Shown: positions 1-7,688 of the stretch, piece after piece
Position numbering within the stretch: position 1 is the stretch's first letter
Layout of the letters: each line of letters opens with the position of its first letter
Assembly (NCBI GenBank): GCA_034439915.1
Contig: JAWXBI010000270.1
Coordinates: 1-20,858, forward strand
Direction of reading: 5' to 3'
From: JADJLQ01 sp034439915
Lineage (GTDB): Bacteria; Bacteroidota; Bacteroidia; Chitinophagales; Saprospiraceae
DNA: 20,858 nt
Made by a program: the position numbers and the translations under genes
The notes under the pieces: generated by a model
Told to the model about the DNA's origin: nothing
Seen by the model: only the letters and a program-made list of their open reading frames with translations
The model's database searches: none

Positions 1-14
1 ACCTTAGCATCAAC

Positions 15-78
15 CTCAACCTCCCCCGATGGATCGGGGCTCAGCCTCAGCCTCCCCCGACGGATCGGGGCTCAGCCT
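15..78. repeat. 31-bp tandem repeat with GC-rich hairpins (two copies)
   Basis: Positions 15-47 and 46-78 are two 33-base stretches that differ at only two positions, so the array has a 31-bp period. Each copy contains a hairpin. In the first, CCCCGAT pairs with ATCGGGG around GG (24-39). In the second, CCCCGA pairs with TCGGGG around CGGA (55-70). Short CTCAACCT/CTCAGCCT stretches link them. A degenerate CATCAACCTCAACC lies further left, so the array may continue beyond the window edge. It lies just upstream of the -7 box at 86-93, where the -33 element would be expected. The hairpins could end transcription from the left or be a dispersed repeat; the sequence alone does not decide. Confidence 0.8.
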
Positions 79-85
79 AATTCTT

Positions 86-93
86 TATCTTTG
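86..93 (+). promoter_or_regulatory. Bacteroidota -7 promoter box (TATCTTTG)
   Basis: TATCTTTG matches TAnnTTTG exactly, the -7 element used by the primary sigma factor of Bacteroidota. Transcription should begin near 98-100, giving a leader of about 15-20 bases before the GTG at 115 and driving the three-gene lipoprotein operon. No clear TTG -33 element is visible; that position is inside the tandem repeat. The TTG at 91 belongs to this box, so it is not a plausible start codon. Confidence 0.6.
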
Positions 94-114
94 CACACAC
101 TAACCAAAACCAGG

Positions 115-678
115 GTGTTGACTCGCTTTATTATCTTAAGTATAGTTTGCAGTTTATGTAGTATAAGTTGCAAATCCAACTATCAGCGTATGCTTGACCG
201 GGAGTTGGCAAACGGGATACGCCACGATAGTATATTTCTCGGACTCACTTTAGGAATGGACCGCAAGACTTTCTTTGCGATATGCTGGGAGCTGAACAAA
301 AAAAGCCAAATGACCCAGGGATCCAACAATCTAAGTGCGAGATATTTTCTCAATGATGGTCTTAAGGTGCCTGCTTATCTTGACTTTTATCCCAATTTTG
401 TCAATGACAGTATTGTAGAGATGCCAGCCATTTTCAGTTATCGGGACTGGGCACCCTGGAATAAATCCCTGGCGCCGGATTCGTTATTGATTGATGTAAA
501 AAACCTACTCGAACAATGGTATGGCAAGGGGTTTATCGAAGTAAAAAACAAAACCAAGGGCAATGTATGGGTCAAAGTAGATGGCAACCGAAGGGTACGT
601 TTTTTTAAATCAGAACCCAAAGAAGTAAAAATCTTTATCACGGATATGTCCAAACCACCGATAACGATTCAGCAATAA
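115..678 (+). CDS. small predicted lipoprotein, unknown function
   Basis: I do not recognise this protein family. The protein is about 187 residues. Its N-terminus is LTRFIILSIVCSLCSISC followed by KSN: a basic residue, a hydrophobic stretch and a cysteine in a lipobox-like context, so export and lipidation are likely. The mature part has no membrane segment and is rich in aromatic and charged residues, with a Trp-rich stretch (RDWAPWNKSLAPDSLL) in its middle. The start is chosen at GTG 115 (TTG 118 is equally possible). The in-frame TTG at 91 overlaps the promoter -7 box, and the first in-frame ATG (190) would remove the signal peptide. Only 3 bp separate the stop from the next gene, so it is the first gene of an operon with two large VCBS-ASPIC lipoproteins. 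It may work with them at the cell surface; that is inference from position alone. Confidence 0.75.
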   Translation: MLTRFIILSIVCSLCSISCKSNYQRMLDRELANGIRHDSIFLGLTLGMDRKTFFAICWELNKKSQMTQGSNNLSARYFLNDGLKVPAYLDFYPNFVNDSIVEMPAIFSYRDWAPWNKSLAPDSLLIDVKNLLEQWYGKGFIEVKNKTKGNVWVKVDGNRRVRFFKSEPKEVKIFITDMSKPPITIQQ

Positions 679-681
679 AAC

Positions 682-3600
682 ATGAAAATCATTCCGGGAA
701 ATATTTTTATTGTTGTTGTTCTTATAGTACATCTGTCCTGTACTTACAAATCCGTAGAATCAGGACAGGCTCCTTTGTTTTCTACCATCGATTCTTCTCA
801 TTCCGGTATTGACTTTGCCAACAACCTCGTCTATGACCGTGAATTTAATATTTATCGTTACCGCAATTTTTACAATGGCGGGGGCGTAGCCATCGGGGAC
901 ATCGATAATGACAGCCTGCCCGATATTTATTTTACATCCAATATGGGTAAAAATAAATTGTACCGCAACAAAGGAAATTTTGTCTTTGACGATATTAGTG
1001 CAAATGCCGGTGTGGAAGGTACCAAAGCCTGGTCAACCGGAGTGTCCATGGCTGATGTCAACGGCGATGGATTATTGGATATCTATGTATGCAATTCAGG
1101 AGATATCAAAGGGGACAACAAGGAAAATGAATTATTCATCAACCAGGGGAATCTAACGTTTAAGGAAATGGCTGAAGAATATGGTCTCAACGACAGAGGT
1201 TATTCGACGCATGCCGCATTTTTTGATTACGACCAGGATGGTGACCTGGATATGTACCTGCTGAATAATTCTTATCAGGCCATCGGAAGTTTTAACCTGC
1301 GAAATAACATCCGGGAAATCCGTGATTCGTTGGGTGGAGACAAATTGTTTCGCAATGACGGACCACGGTTTACGGATGTGAGTGTGCAGGCAGGCATCTA
1401 TGGAAGCCTGATCGGCTTTGGCCTGGGCGTTACAGTTGGTGATATCGACAAAGACGGCTGGCAGGATATCTACGTCAGCAATGATTTTTTTGAGCGGGAT
1501 TATTTATACATCAATCTTAAAGACGGGACCTTCCAAGAGATGCTTACCGAACAAATGCCGAGCATCAGCGCAGCGTCCATGGGAGCAGACCTGGCCGATA
1601 TCAACAACGATGGATATCCTGACCTCTTCGTAACCGATATGTTGCCTTCCACGGAAAAAAGGTTAAAGACCAAAACTACTTTTGAAGACTGGAACAAATA
1701 CCAATACAATGTAAAAAACGGATATTATCACCAATTTATCCGCAACATGCTCCAGTTGAACCATGGGGACGGCAGTTTTTCCGATATCGGCCGATTGAGT
1801 GGCGTTCATGCTACCGACTGGAGTTGGGGAGCCCTGATTTTTGATATGGACCTCGATGGCAAAAAAGACATATTTGTAGCTAATGGTATTTATCAGGATC
1901 TGACGGATCAGGATTACCTGAGTTTTGTATCGGATGAAAATACCATCCGCAGTATTGTCAAAGGGGATACGGTGGATTACAAACAATTAATTGATTCGAT
2001 TCCCAGCGAAGCGATACCCAATCATGCTTTTCATAATGAGGGGAATTTTAAATTTACAGACAAAACAATTCAATGGGGTTTAGCCACCCCTTCATTTTCC
2101 AATGGTGCAGCTTACGGCGACCTTGATCTGGATGGGGACCTTGACCTGGTGGTGAACAATGTCAACATGCCTTGCTTTTTATACCGCAACGAAGCCGTGA
2201 ACCAACTCGGCCATCATTATTTAAAAGTGCGGTTGACCGGTATGGATAAAAACAGTTTTGCTTTTGGTGCACAACTCAGCTTATATGCCGGGGGCCGGAT
2301 GCAATACCTCGAACATATGCCCATCAGAGGGTTTGAGTCAAGTATGGAACCTTTGTCTCTTTTTGGATTGGGTAAAACAAACATCATCGATTCCCTGATC
2401 GTGGTATTCCCTGACCACCGGCAGATGAAACTCTTTAATATCCAGGCTGATCAAACTTTATTCCTGCATCAGGCAGATGCCAACTTTCCTCCGACTCAAA
2501 AAACACCACCCTTTGTTAAGCCCTTGTTTGAAATCTTCCCGATGAAAGGATACAATTTTGTGCACCAGGAAAATGATTATTCCGATTTTGACCGGGACAG
2601 ACTGTTATACCATATGTGTTCCACAGAAGGACCAAAAATATCCATTGGTGATTTTAACGGAGACCAGCAAGCGGACTTTTATATCGGAAATGCAAAAGGC
2701 TCATTGGGTGCAACCTATATGCAGACTTTAGGTGGTACATTGGTCCATGTCACCCAACCTGCTTTTGAGGGTAGCCGTGAAAGTGAAGATATGGGCAGCG
2801 CTCTGGCCGATTTTGATGGCGATGGTGACCTGGACCTCTACGTGTGCAGTGGGGGCAGTGAAGATGCTGAAGCCTCGTCCAACCTGATGGACAGACTATA
2901 CCTTAATGGTGACCGTGGACACTTTAAATCATCCGGCCAAACTTTGCCGACGTTTAAATTTGAATCCACATCCTGTGTTCGGGCCAGTGATTTTGACCAG
3001 GATGGAGATATAGACTTATTTGTAGGTGTCCGGGCCAAACCTTTTTATTATGGGGTACCGGCAAATGGATATCTTTTGGTCAATGACGGCAAGGGTCAAT
3101 TTACAGAACAAACCAAAGTGCTGGCCCCTGGCTTGATTGAATTGGGTATGATCACCGATGCAAGATGGTCTGATATCGATGGTGATGCACAACCTGACCT
3201 GATCGTATGCGGTGAATTTATGCCCATTCGTATTTTCAAAAATTCCAATGGACAGCTGACCCCATTAAGTCAGGCTGGCTCCAACGGATGGTGGCATTGT
3301 ATATTGGATGTTGACCTGGATGGGGATGGGGATATGGACCTGGTGGGGGGCAATCTTGGGCTCAACAATAGGTTTAAAGTACAACCCGGTCATCCTTTAA
3401 AAATGTATGTCAACGATTTTGACCAGAACGGAACTGTTGAACAAATACTCACCACTTATCGTGAAGGGCGTGATTATCCTTTTGCCCTCAAACATGATTT
3501 GATTTCACAGATGCCTATCCTCAAGAAAAAATACCTGCATTATAAAACCTTTGCGGGCAAAGACCTTTTTGATTATTTTCCTAAAGACAAACAAACCAAT

Positions 3601-3990
3601 ACCCTGATCGACTCCATATCTACCTTGGAAACCAGTATATATATTAATAATGGCAAAGGTCAGTTTACTCTAAAGTCTTTACCGATCGAAGCGCAATTTT
3701 CACCGGTTTATGCCATCTACAGCGATGATTTTAATGGGGATGGTTTAAAAGATCTGATTCTTGGCGGCAATTTATACCGTACTAAACCGGAAATAGGCAG
3801 GTACGATGCTTCGTATGGATTAGTACTGACCCAACAAAAGGACGGATCATTTAAAGCATGGTCGGCTAAAGCATCCGGGATAAAAATCCGGGGTGAAATC
3901 AGGGACATCCAACCCATAGTCCTTGGAGGCAAAAAATCATTGATCATTGCCCGAAACAACGACAGCCCGCTTATTTATTCCTACCATTGA
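682..3990 (+). CDS. FG-GAP/VCBS repeat lipoprotein with ASPIC/UnbV domain (paralog 1)
   Basis: A 1,102-residue exported protein. The N-terminus is a short basic segment, a hydrophobic core and the lipobox HLSC (Cys20), indicating a lipoprotein. The body carries about 14 FG-GAP/VCBS-type repeats with calcium-binding DxDxDG loops, for example DIDNDSLPD, DVNGDGLLD, DYDQDGDLD, DIDKDGWQD and DLDLDGDLD in the first half, and DFNGDQQAD, DFDGDGDLD, DFDQDGDID, DVDLDGDGD and DFNGDGLKD in the second. Between the halves, around residues 510-590, is an ASPIC/UnbV-like domain (FGAQLSLYAGG ... RGFESS ... LFGLG). This layout suggests two beta-propellers joined by ASPIC. Such proteins resemble CRTAC1 and are common surface lipoproteins of Bacteroidota; ligands are mostly unknown. 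Database names calling them RNA-binding are not supported by anything visible here. ATG 682 lies 3 bp after the preceding stop. The downstream gene, 4 bp away, is a clear paralog. Confidence 0.92.
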   Translation: MKIIPGNIFIVVVLIVHLSCTYKSVESGQAPLFSTIDSSHSGIDFANNLVYDREFNIYRYRNFYNGGGVAIGDIDNDSLPDIYFTSNMGKNKLYRNKGNFVFDDISANAGVEGTKAWSTGVSMADVNGDGLLDIYVCNSGDIKGDNKENELFINQGNLTFKEMAEEYGLNDRGYSTHAAFFDYDQDGDLDMYLLNNSYQAIGSFNLRNNIREIRDSLGGDKLFRNDGPRFTDVSVQAGIYGSLIGFGLGVTVGDIDKDGWQDIYVSNDFFERDYLYINLKDGTFQEMLTEQMPSISAASMGADLADINNDGYPDLFVTDMLPSTEKRLKTKTTFEDWNKYQYNVKNGYYHQFIRNMLQLNHGDGSFSDIGRLSGVHATDWSWGALIFDMDLDGKKDIFVANGIYQDLTDQDYLSFVSDENTIRSIVKGDTVDYKQLIDSIPSEAIPNHAFHNEGNFKFTDKTIQWGLATPSFSNGAAYGDLDLDGDLDLVVNNVNMPCFLYRNEAVNQLGHHYLKVRLTGMDKNSFAFGAQLSLYAGGRMQYLEHMPIRGFESSMEPLSLFGLGKTNIIDSLIVVFPDHRQMKLFNIQADQTLFLHQADANFPPTQKTPPFVKPLFEIFPMKGYNFVHQENDYSDFDRDRLLYHMCSTEGPKISIGDFNGDQQADFYIGNAKGSLGATYMQTLGGTLVHVTQPAFEGSRESEDMGSALADFDGDGDLDLYVCSGGSEDAEASSNLMDRLYLNGDRGHFKSSGQTLPTFKFESTSCVRASDFDQDGDIDLFVGVRAKPFYYGVPANGYLLVNDGKGQFTEQTKVLAPGLIELGMITDARWSDIDGDAQPDLIVCGEFMPIRIFKNSNGQLTPLSQAGSNGWWHCILDVDLDGDGDMDLVGGNLGLNNRFKVQPGHPLKMYVNDFDQNGTVEQILTTYREGRDYPFALKHDLISQMPILKKKYLHYKTFAGKDLFDYFPKDKQTNTLIDSISTLETSIYINNGKGQFTLKSLPIEAQFSPVYAIYSDDFNGDGLKDLILGGNLYRTKPEIGRYDASYGLVLTQQKDGSFKAWSAKASGIKIRGEIRDIQPIVLGGKKSLIIARNNDSPLIYSYH

Positions 3991-3994
3991 ACCC

Positions 3995-6900
3995 ATGCCT
4001 TTAAGAATTTACAGATTGGTTTTCTTATGGAGTATTACCTTTTGCTTTAGTGCCTGTCATAAAAAACAGTCTACCCTATTTACTTCACTTGCGCCTTCCT
4101 CTACCGGTATTCATTTTTCGAATAATTTAAAAGAGGGACCGGAAATCAACATTATTGAATATCTCTACTTCTATAATGGCGCTGGTGTTGCAGCCGGTGA
4201 CATCAACAACGATGGTTTACCCGATATTTACCTGGCTTCCAATCAACACGGCAATAAACTATACTTAAACAAAGGAGGTTTCCAATTTGAAGATATTACC
4301 TCCAACTCAAAAACAGAAAGCACCGGTATCTGGAATACCGGAGTGAGTATGGCGGATGTAAACGGGGATGGTTGGCTCGATATCTATGTATGCGAAGTCG
4401 GCAACTACAAAGGGTTACAGGGCCGCAACCGTTTATACATCAATAACCACGACCTGAGTTTTACTGAAAGGGCCTTAGACTTTAATCTGGCGGTAGTTGC
4501 TTTTTCCACCCAGGCAGCCTGGCTCGATTATGACCGCGATGGCGATCTCGATATGTATTTGCTTTGCCACTCCGTGCACTCCACGGATACCTATCGCGAT
4601 ACCTCCATACGTCGACGGATTGACCCTCAAAAAGGAGACAAATTGTTCAAAAATGAAAATGGCCGTTTTCTGGATGTAAGCCATGCTGCCGGCATCCTCA
4701 GCAGTCCATTGGGATATGGGTTGGGGATTGGTATTTCTGACTTTAACCAGGATGGCTGGCCCGATATTTTGGTCGGCAATGACTTTCACGAAAACGACTA
4801 TTTGTACCTCAATCAGCAGAACGGTACTTTTTTACAATCGCAGACCCAGTCCTTCGGTCATACCAGTACATTTTCCATGGGCAATGACCTTGCTGATATC
4901 AACCGCGATGGTCGTATAGATATCATAAGCCTCGATATGAAACCGGAAGATGAAGTCATTTTGAAAAATTCTGTTGGCGCCGACCCTTATGACATTTATG
5001 AATACAAAGTGTCCTTTGGTTATCACTATCAATACCCCAGGAATACCCTGCAGCTCAATCAATATACAGACGACCAACAGATCCCTTATTTTGCGGAGAT
5101 AGGGCAACAAGTCGGCATCTCCCGTACAGACTGGACCTGGACCCCCTTGCTGGCAGACTTCGACAACAATGGATGGTTGGATATTTTTGTGGCTAATGGT
5201 ATTGCCCATCGCCCCAATGACCTGGATTACCTTAAATATACTTCATCGCTGGCTTCAGCGGATAGTTTGCCTTCTCAATCACTCATCGATCGTATGCCTT
5301 CAGGTGAAGCAAAAAATTATTTCTTTAGCCAGACAGGTCATCTCATTTTTGAAGATAAATCACAAGCATGGAACCCTGAAGGGGCTGACATTTCCACTGC
5401 TGCAGCTTATGCGGACTTTGATAATGATGGTGACCTCGACCTTATAATCAACCGGATCAACCAGAAGGCCTGTGTATTGCGCAATGAATCCAGCCGGGAA
5501 AATCATTTTGTACAGATTCAACTGAAGGATACTGGTCACAATAAATTTGGGTTAGGTGCCCGGATAACTACCTATCAGCCAGCCGGGATCCAAATGCGTG
5601 AAATCTACCCTACCCGTGGGTTTCAATCTTCTTCCGACTACCTGGCCCATTTTGGGATGGGAACGGAAAAAATAATCGACAGCATACAAATTCAATGGGC
5701 CGATGGATATACTCAAAGTTTAAAAGACGCAGCTGTTGATTCCAGGTTGGTGGTCACACGAAATGGTCAGCAGTGGAGGCTGGCTAAAACTATTGAAGCA
5801 CCATTGTTCCATATCGTAGATGCAGGTATAAACTTCATACACCGGGAAAACGAATACAATGATTTTGGCCGCGAAAAATTGCTGTTGTATAAATTATCAA
5901 CCCAGGGACCGGGTTGCGCAGTAGGCGACCTCAATGGTGACGGGATGGATGATATATGGATAGGTGGGGCACACGATCAGCATGGGCTTACTTATCTTCA
6001 AAACAAGGAGGGTCGGTTTGTGGCTCTCTCCCAGTCCAGTCTGGAGATGCATGCACCGTTTGAGGACGTGGACGGGGTATTGGTGGATGTCGACAATGAT
6101 AAAGATCTGGACCTCATGGTGGCATCAGCCGGTTATCAGGTTGAAAATCAGTTGTTGTTGGTGGATCGTTTGTACATCAATGATGGAAGGGGTAACCTGA
6201 GTTATAGACAGGAAAGTATGCCTTCGCTTCCTCATATGAGCAGTTGTCTGGCCCCGCATGATTTTGACGGAGACGGGGACATCGATATTTTTGCCGGAGG
6301 AAGGGTCTCGCCATTTTATGGATTTAATACGGACTCCTATTTGCTCATCAATGACGGCCATGGAAATTTTAGCATTTCTGATGATCCGGTAACCAAAGGA
6401 TTGGGTATGGTAACCGATGCTGTCTGGGCCGATGCAGACCCGGCACCCGGAAAAGAACTCATTGTATGTGGCGAATGGATGCCCATCACTATTATTTACC
6501 GTCAAGGCGCTCAATGGAAAAAAAGAACCATACCGAATACTCAAGGCATATGGCAAACGATTGAATCCGTTGACCTGGATGGAGATGGGGATGAGGATTT
6601 AATAGGTGGAAATCTGGGGTTAAATAATGATCTGGTGGTTTCAACGGAACAGCCGGCAAAATTGTACATCGGCGATTTTGATCAAAACTCCAGTCCGGAG
6701 ACCCTGATTTCCTATTTCAGATCAGGTAAAGAGTATTCCTTTTTTTCAAAAGATGAACTTACCGGTCAATTGATCTACCTCAAAAAAAGGTATACCGATT
6801 ACCACAGTTTCGCCAGTCAGACCTTTGATCAGGTTTTTCCTTCTTCTTTGCAGGATAAAAGTTTTAAAAAAATAACCGGTTTGCAAAGCAGGATTTTTCA

Positions 6901-7246
6901 GAATACAGGTAATGGAAATTTTGACCCGGTCGACCTGCCATTTGAAGCACAGAGCACAGCGGTATTTGCCATTGCTCCGGATGACTTTAACGCAGATGGC
7001 CTTCTGGATATACTGCTAGGAGGAAATTTATTGGAGACTCATCCTTCATTTGGGCGCCTGGATGCCGGTCATGGGGTCTTGTTGATCAACCAGGGTAACA
7101 TGAAATTTCAAACGATCCCTCCTGCTGAAAGCGGAATATTTATTGACGGGGCCATCCGGGATATAAAACGATACCATACCCATGGTAAAACCAGCTATTT
7201 AATTGTCAGGAATAATAATACGCCGGTTATTATCGAACCCCGTTGA
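3995..7246 (+). CDS. FG-GAP/VCBS repeat lipoprotein with ASPIC/UnbV domain (paralog 2)
   Basis: A 1,083-residue paralog of the preceding gene, with the same order of parts. A signal peptide ends in the lipobox FSAC (Cys21). Seven FG-GAP/VCBS loops follow (DINNDGLPD, DVNGDGWLD, DYDRDGDLD, DFNQDGWPD, DINRDGRID, DFDNNGWLD, DFDNDGDLD). Then comes an ASPIC/UnbV-like domain (FGLGARITTYQ ... RGFQSS ... HFGMG). The second repeat set includes DLNGDGMDD, DVDNDKDLD, DFDGDGDID, DLDGDGDED and DFNADGLLD. The C-terminal block DFDQN ... LKKRYTDYHSFA matches DFDQN ... LKKKYLHYKTFA in paralog 1. ATG 3995 is chosen over in-frame upstream codons because it gives a clean lipoprotein signal and sits 4 bp after the previous stop. 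The two genes are probably co-transcribed and arose by tandem duplication. They differ throughout, so the duplication is not recent. Surface location is inferred from the lipobox; ligand unknown. Confidence 0.92.
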   Translation: MPLRIYRLVFLWSITFCFSACHKKQSTLFTSLAPSSTGIHFSNNLKEGPEINIIEYLYFYNGAGVAAGDINNDGLPDIYLASNQHGNKLYLNKGGFQFEDITSNSKTESTGIWNTGVSMADVNGDGWLDIYVCEVGNYKGLQGRNRLYINNHDLSFTERALDFNLAVVAFSTQAAWLDYDRDGDLDMYLLCHSVHSTDTYRDTSIRRRIDPQKGDKLFKNENGRFLDVSHAAGILSSPLGYGLGIGISDFNQDGWPDILVGNDFHENDYLYLNQQNGTFLQSQTQSFGHTSTFSMGNDLADINRDGRIDIISLDMKPEDEVILKNSVGADPYDIYEYKVSFGYHYQYPRNTLQLNQYTDDQQIPYFAEIGQQVGISRTDWTWTPLLADFDNNGWLDIFVANGIAHRPNDLDYLKYTSSLASADSLPSQSLIDRMPSGEAKNYFFSQTGHLIFEDKSQAWNPEGADISTAAAYADFDNDGDLDLIINRINQKACVLRNESSRENHFVQIQLKDTGHNKFGLGARITTYQPAGIQMREIYPTRGFQSSSDYLAHFGMGTEKIIDSIQIQWADGYTQSLKDAAVDSRLVVTRNGQQWRLAKTIEAPLFHIVDAGINFIHRENEYNDFGREKLLLYKLSTQGPGCAVGDLNGDGMDDIWIGGAHDQHGLTYLQNKEGRFVALSQSSLEMHAPFEDVDGVLVDVDNDKDLDLMVASAGYQVENQLLLVDRLYINDGRGNLSYRQESMPSLPHMSSCLAPHDFDGDGDIDIFAGGRVSPFYGFNTDSYLLINDGHGNFSISDDPVTKGLGMVTDAVWADADPAPGKELIVCGEWMPITIIYRQGAQWKKRTIPNTQGIWQTIESVDLDGDGDEDLIGGNLGLNNDLVVSTEQPAKLYIGDFDQNSSPETLISYFRSGKEYSFFSKDELTGQLIYLKKRYTDYHSFASQTFDQVFPSSLQDKSFKKITGLQSRIFQNTGNGNFDPVDLPFEAQSTAVFAIAPDDFNADGLLDILLGGNLLETHPSFGRLDAGHGVLLINQGNMKFQTIPPAESGIFIDGAIRDIKRYHTHGKTSYLIVRNNNTPVIIEPR

Positions 7247-7688
7247 ATCCAAGGCCTGGGATCTGTAAATAATCTAAAAACCCGGATAGACAGGAGTCCT
7301 TTTAGCAAAAAACAAAATGATTCCAAACAGCAGCTTTTACTTTGAATAAATCAGGAATATGAAACGGGGCCCTCTATTGGAATCCTGGTCATCAATGATA
7401 AATCAGTATGGGCTGCAGCGCGTCCATTAATAACACAAAAACCCAAGGGCGATAAACCCCTTTACAATAAATGGATTCAAACCTTACTGGTATTGATTTT
7501 ATTAGTCTCGATCAATTTTTAGTCAACCTCTTCGGGTATTAAATTTTAAATCTTTTAACAATTATCTTACCCCTTACCTTAAAATTCATTTAAAGTATAT
7601 AGCAGGTCTTTCAAACAGGCACTTAACTTATATATCTCCGGCATAATTTTTATAAATTTGGGACTTTCAAATCAATTAACAGCCCTCC
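7247..7688. other. non-coding spacer between operon and BNR gene
   Basis: About 440 bases without a credible coding frame on either strand. The right half is AT-rich (around 7530-7650) and ends in a promoter -7 box. No strong terminator hairpin with a T-run follows the stop at 7246. I see no repeat, RNA gene or recognisable gene remnant in it. Confidence 0.6.
7653..7660 (+). promoter_or_regulatory. Bacteroidota -7 promoter box (TAAATTTG)
   Basis: TAAATTTG matches TAnnTTTG. It lies 28 bases upstream of the ATG at 7689, giving a predicted leader of roughly 22 bases for the secreted Asp-box protein. The sequence where a -33 TTG should lie (about 7628-7634) does not match, so the promoter may be weak or activator-dependent. 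Confidence 0.5.

Noticed and set aside
15..78. Possible CRISPR-like repeat array at the left edge
   Set aside because: The two copies are directly adjacent with a 31-bp period and no unique spacers, so this is a tandem repeat.
91..93. TTG at 91 as start of the first lipoprotein
   Set aside because: It is inside a perfect TAnnTTTG promoter box, so it would lie upstream of the transcript. GTG 115 keeps the signal peptide.
4475..5209. Long antisense open frames within the VCBS genes and the other large genes
   Set aside because: They mirror repetitive coding sequence, lack recognisable motifs or start signals, and conflict with well-supported genes.
682..7246. RNA-binding function for the ASPIC/UnbV proteins
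   Set aside because: They carry lipoprotein signals and calcium-type FG-GAP loops. Nothing resembling an RNA-binding fold is seen.
7247..7688. Possible decayed gene or small RNA in the spacer before the BNR gene
   Set aside because: Reading both strands gave no sustained frame, no family motif and no stable hairpin, so nothing can be claimed.
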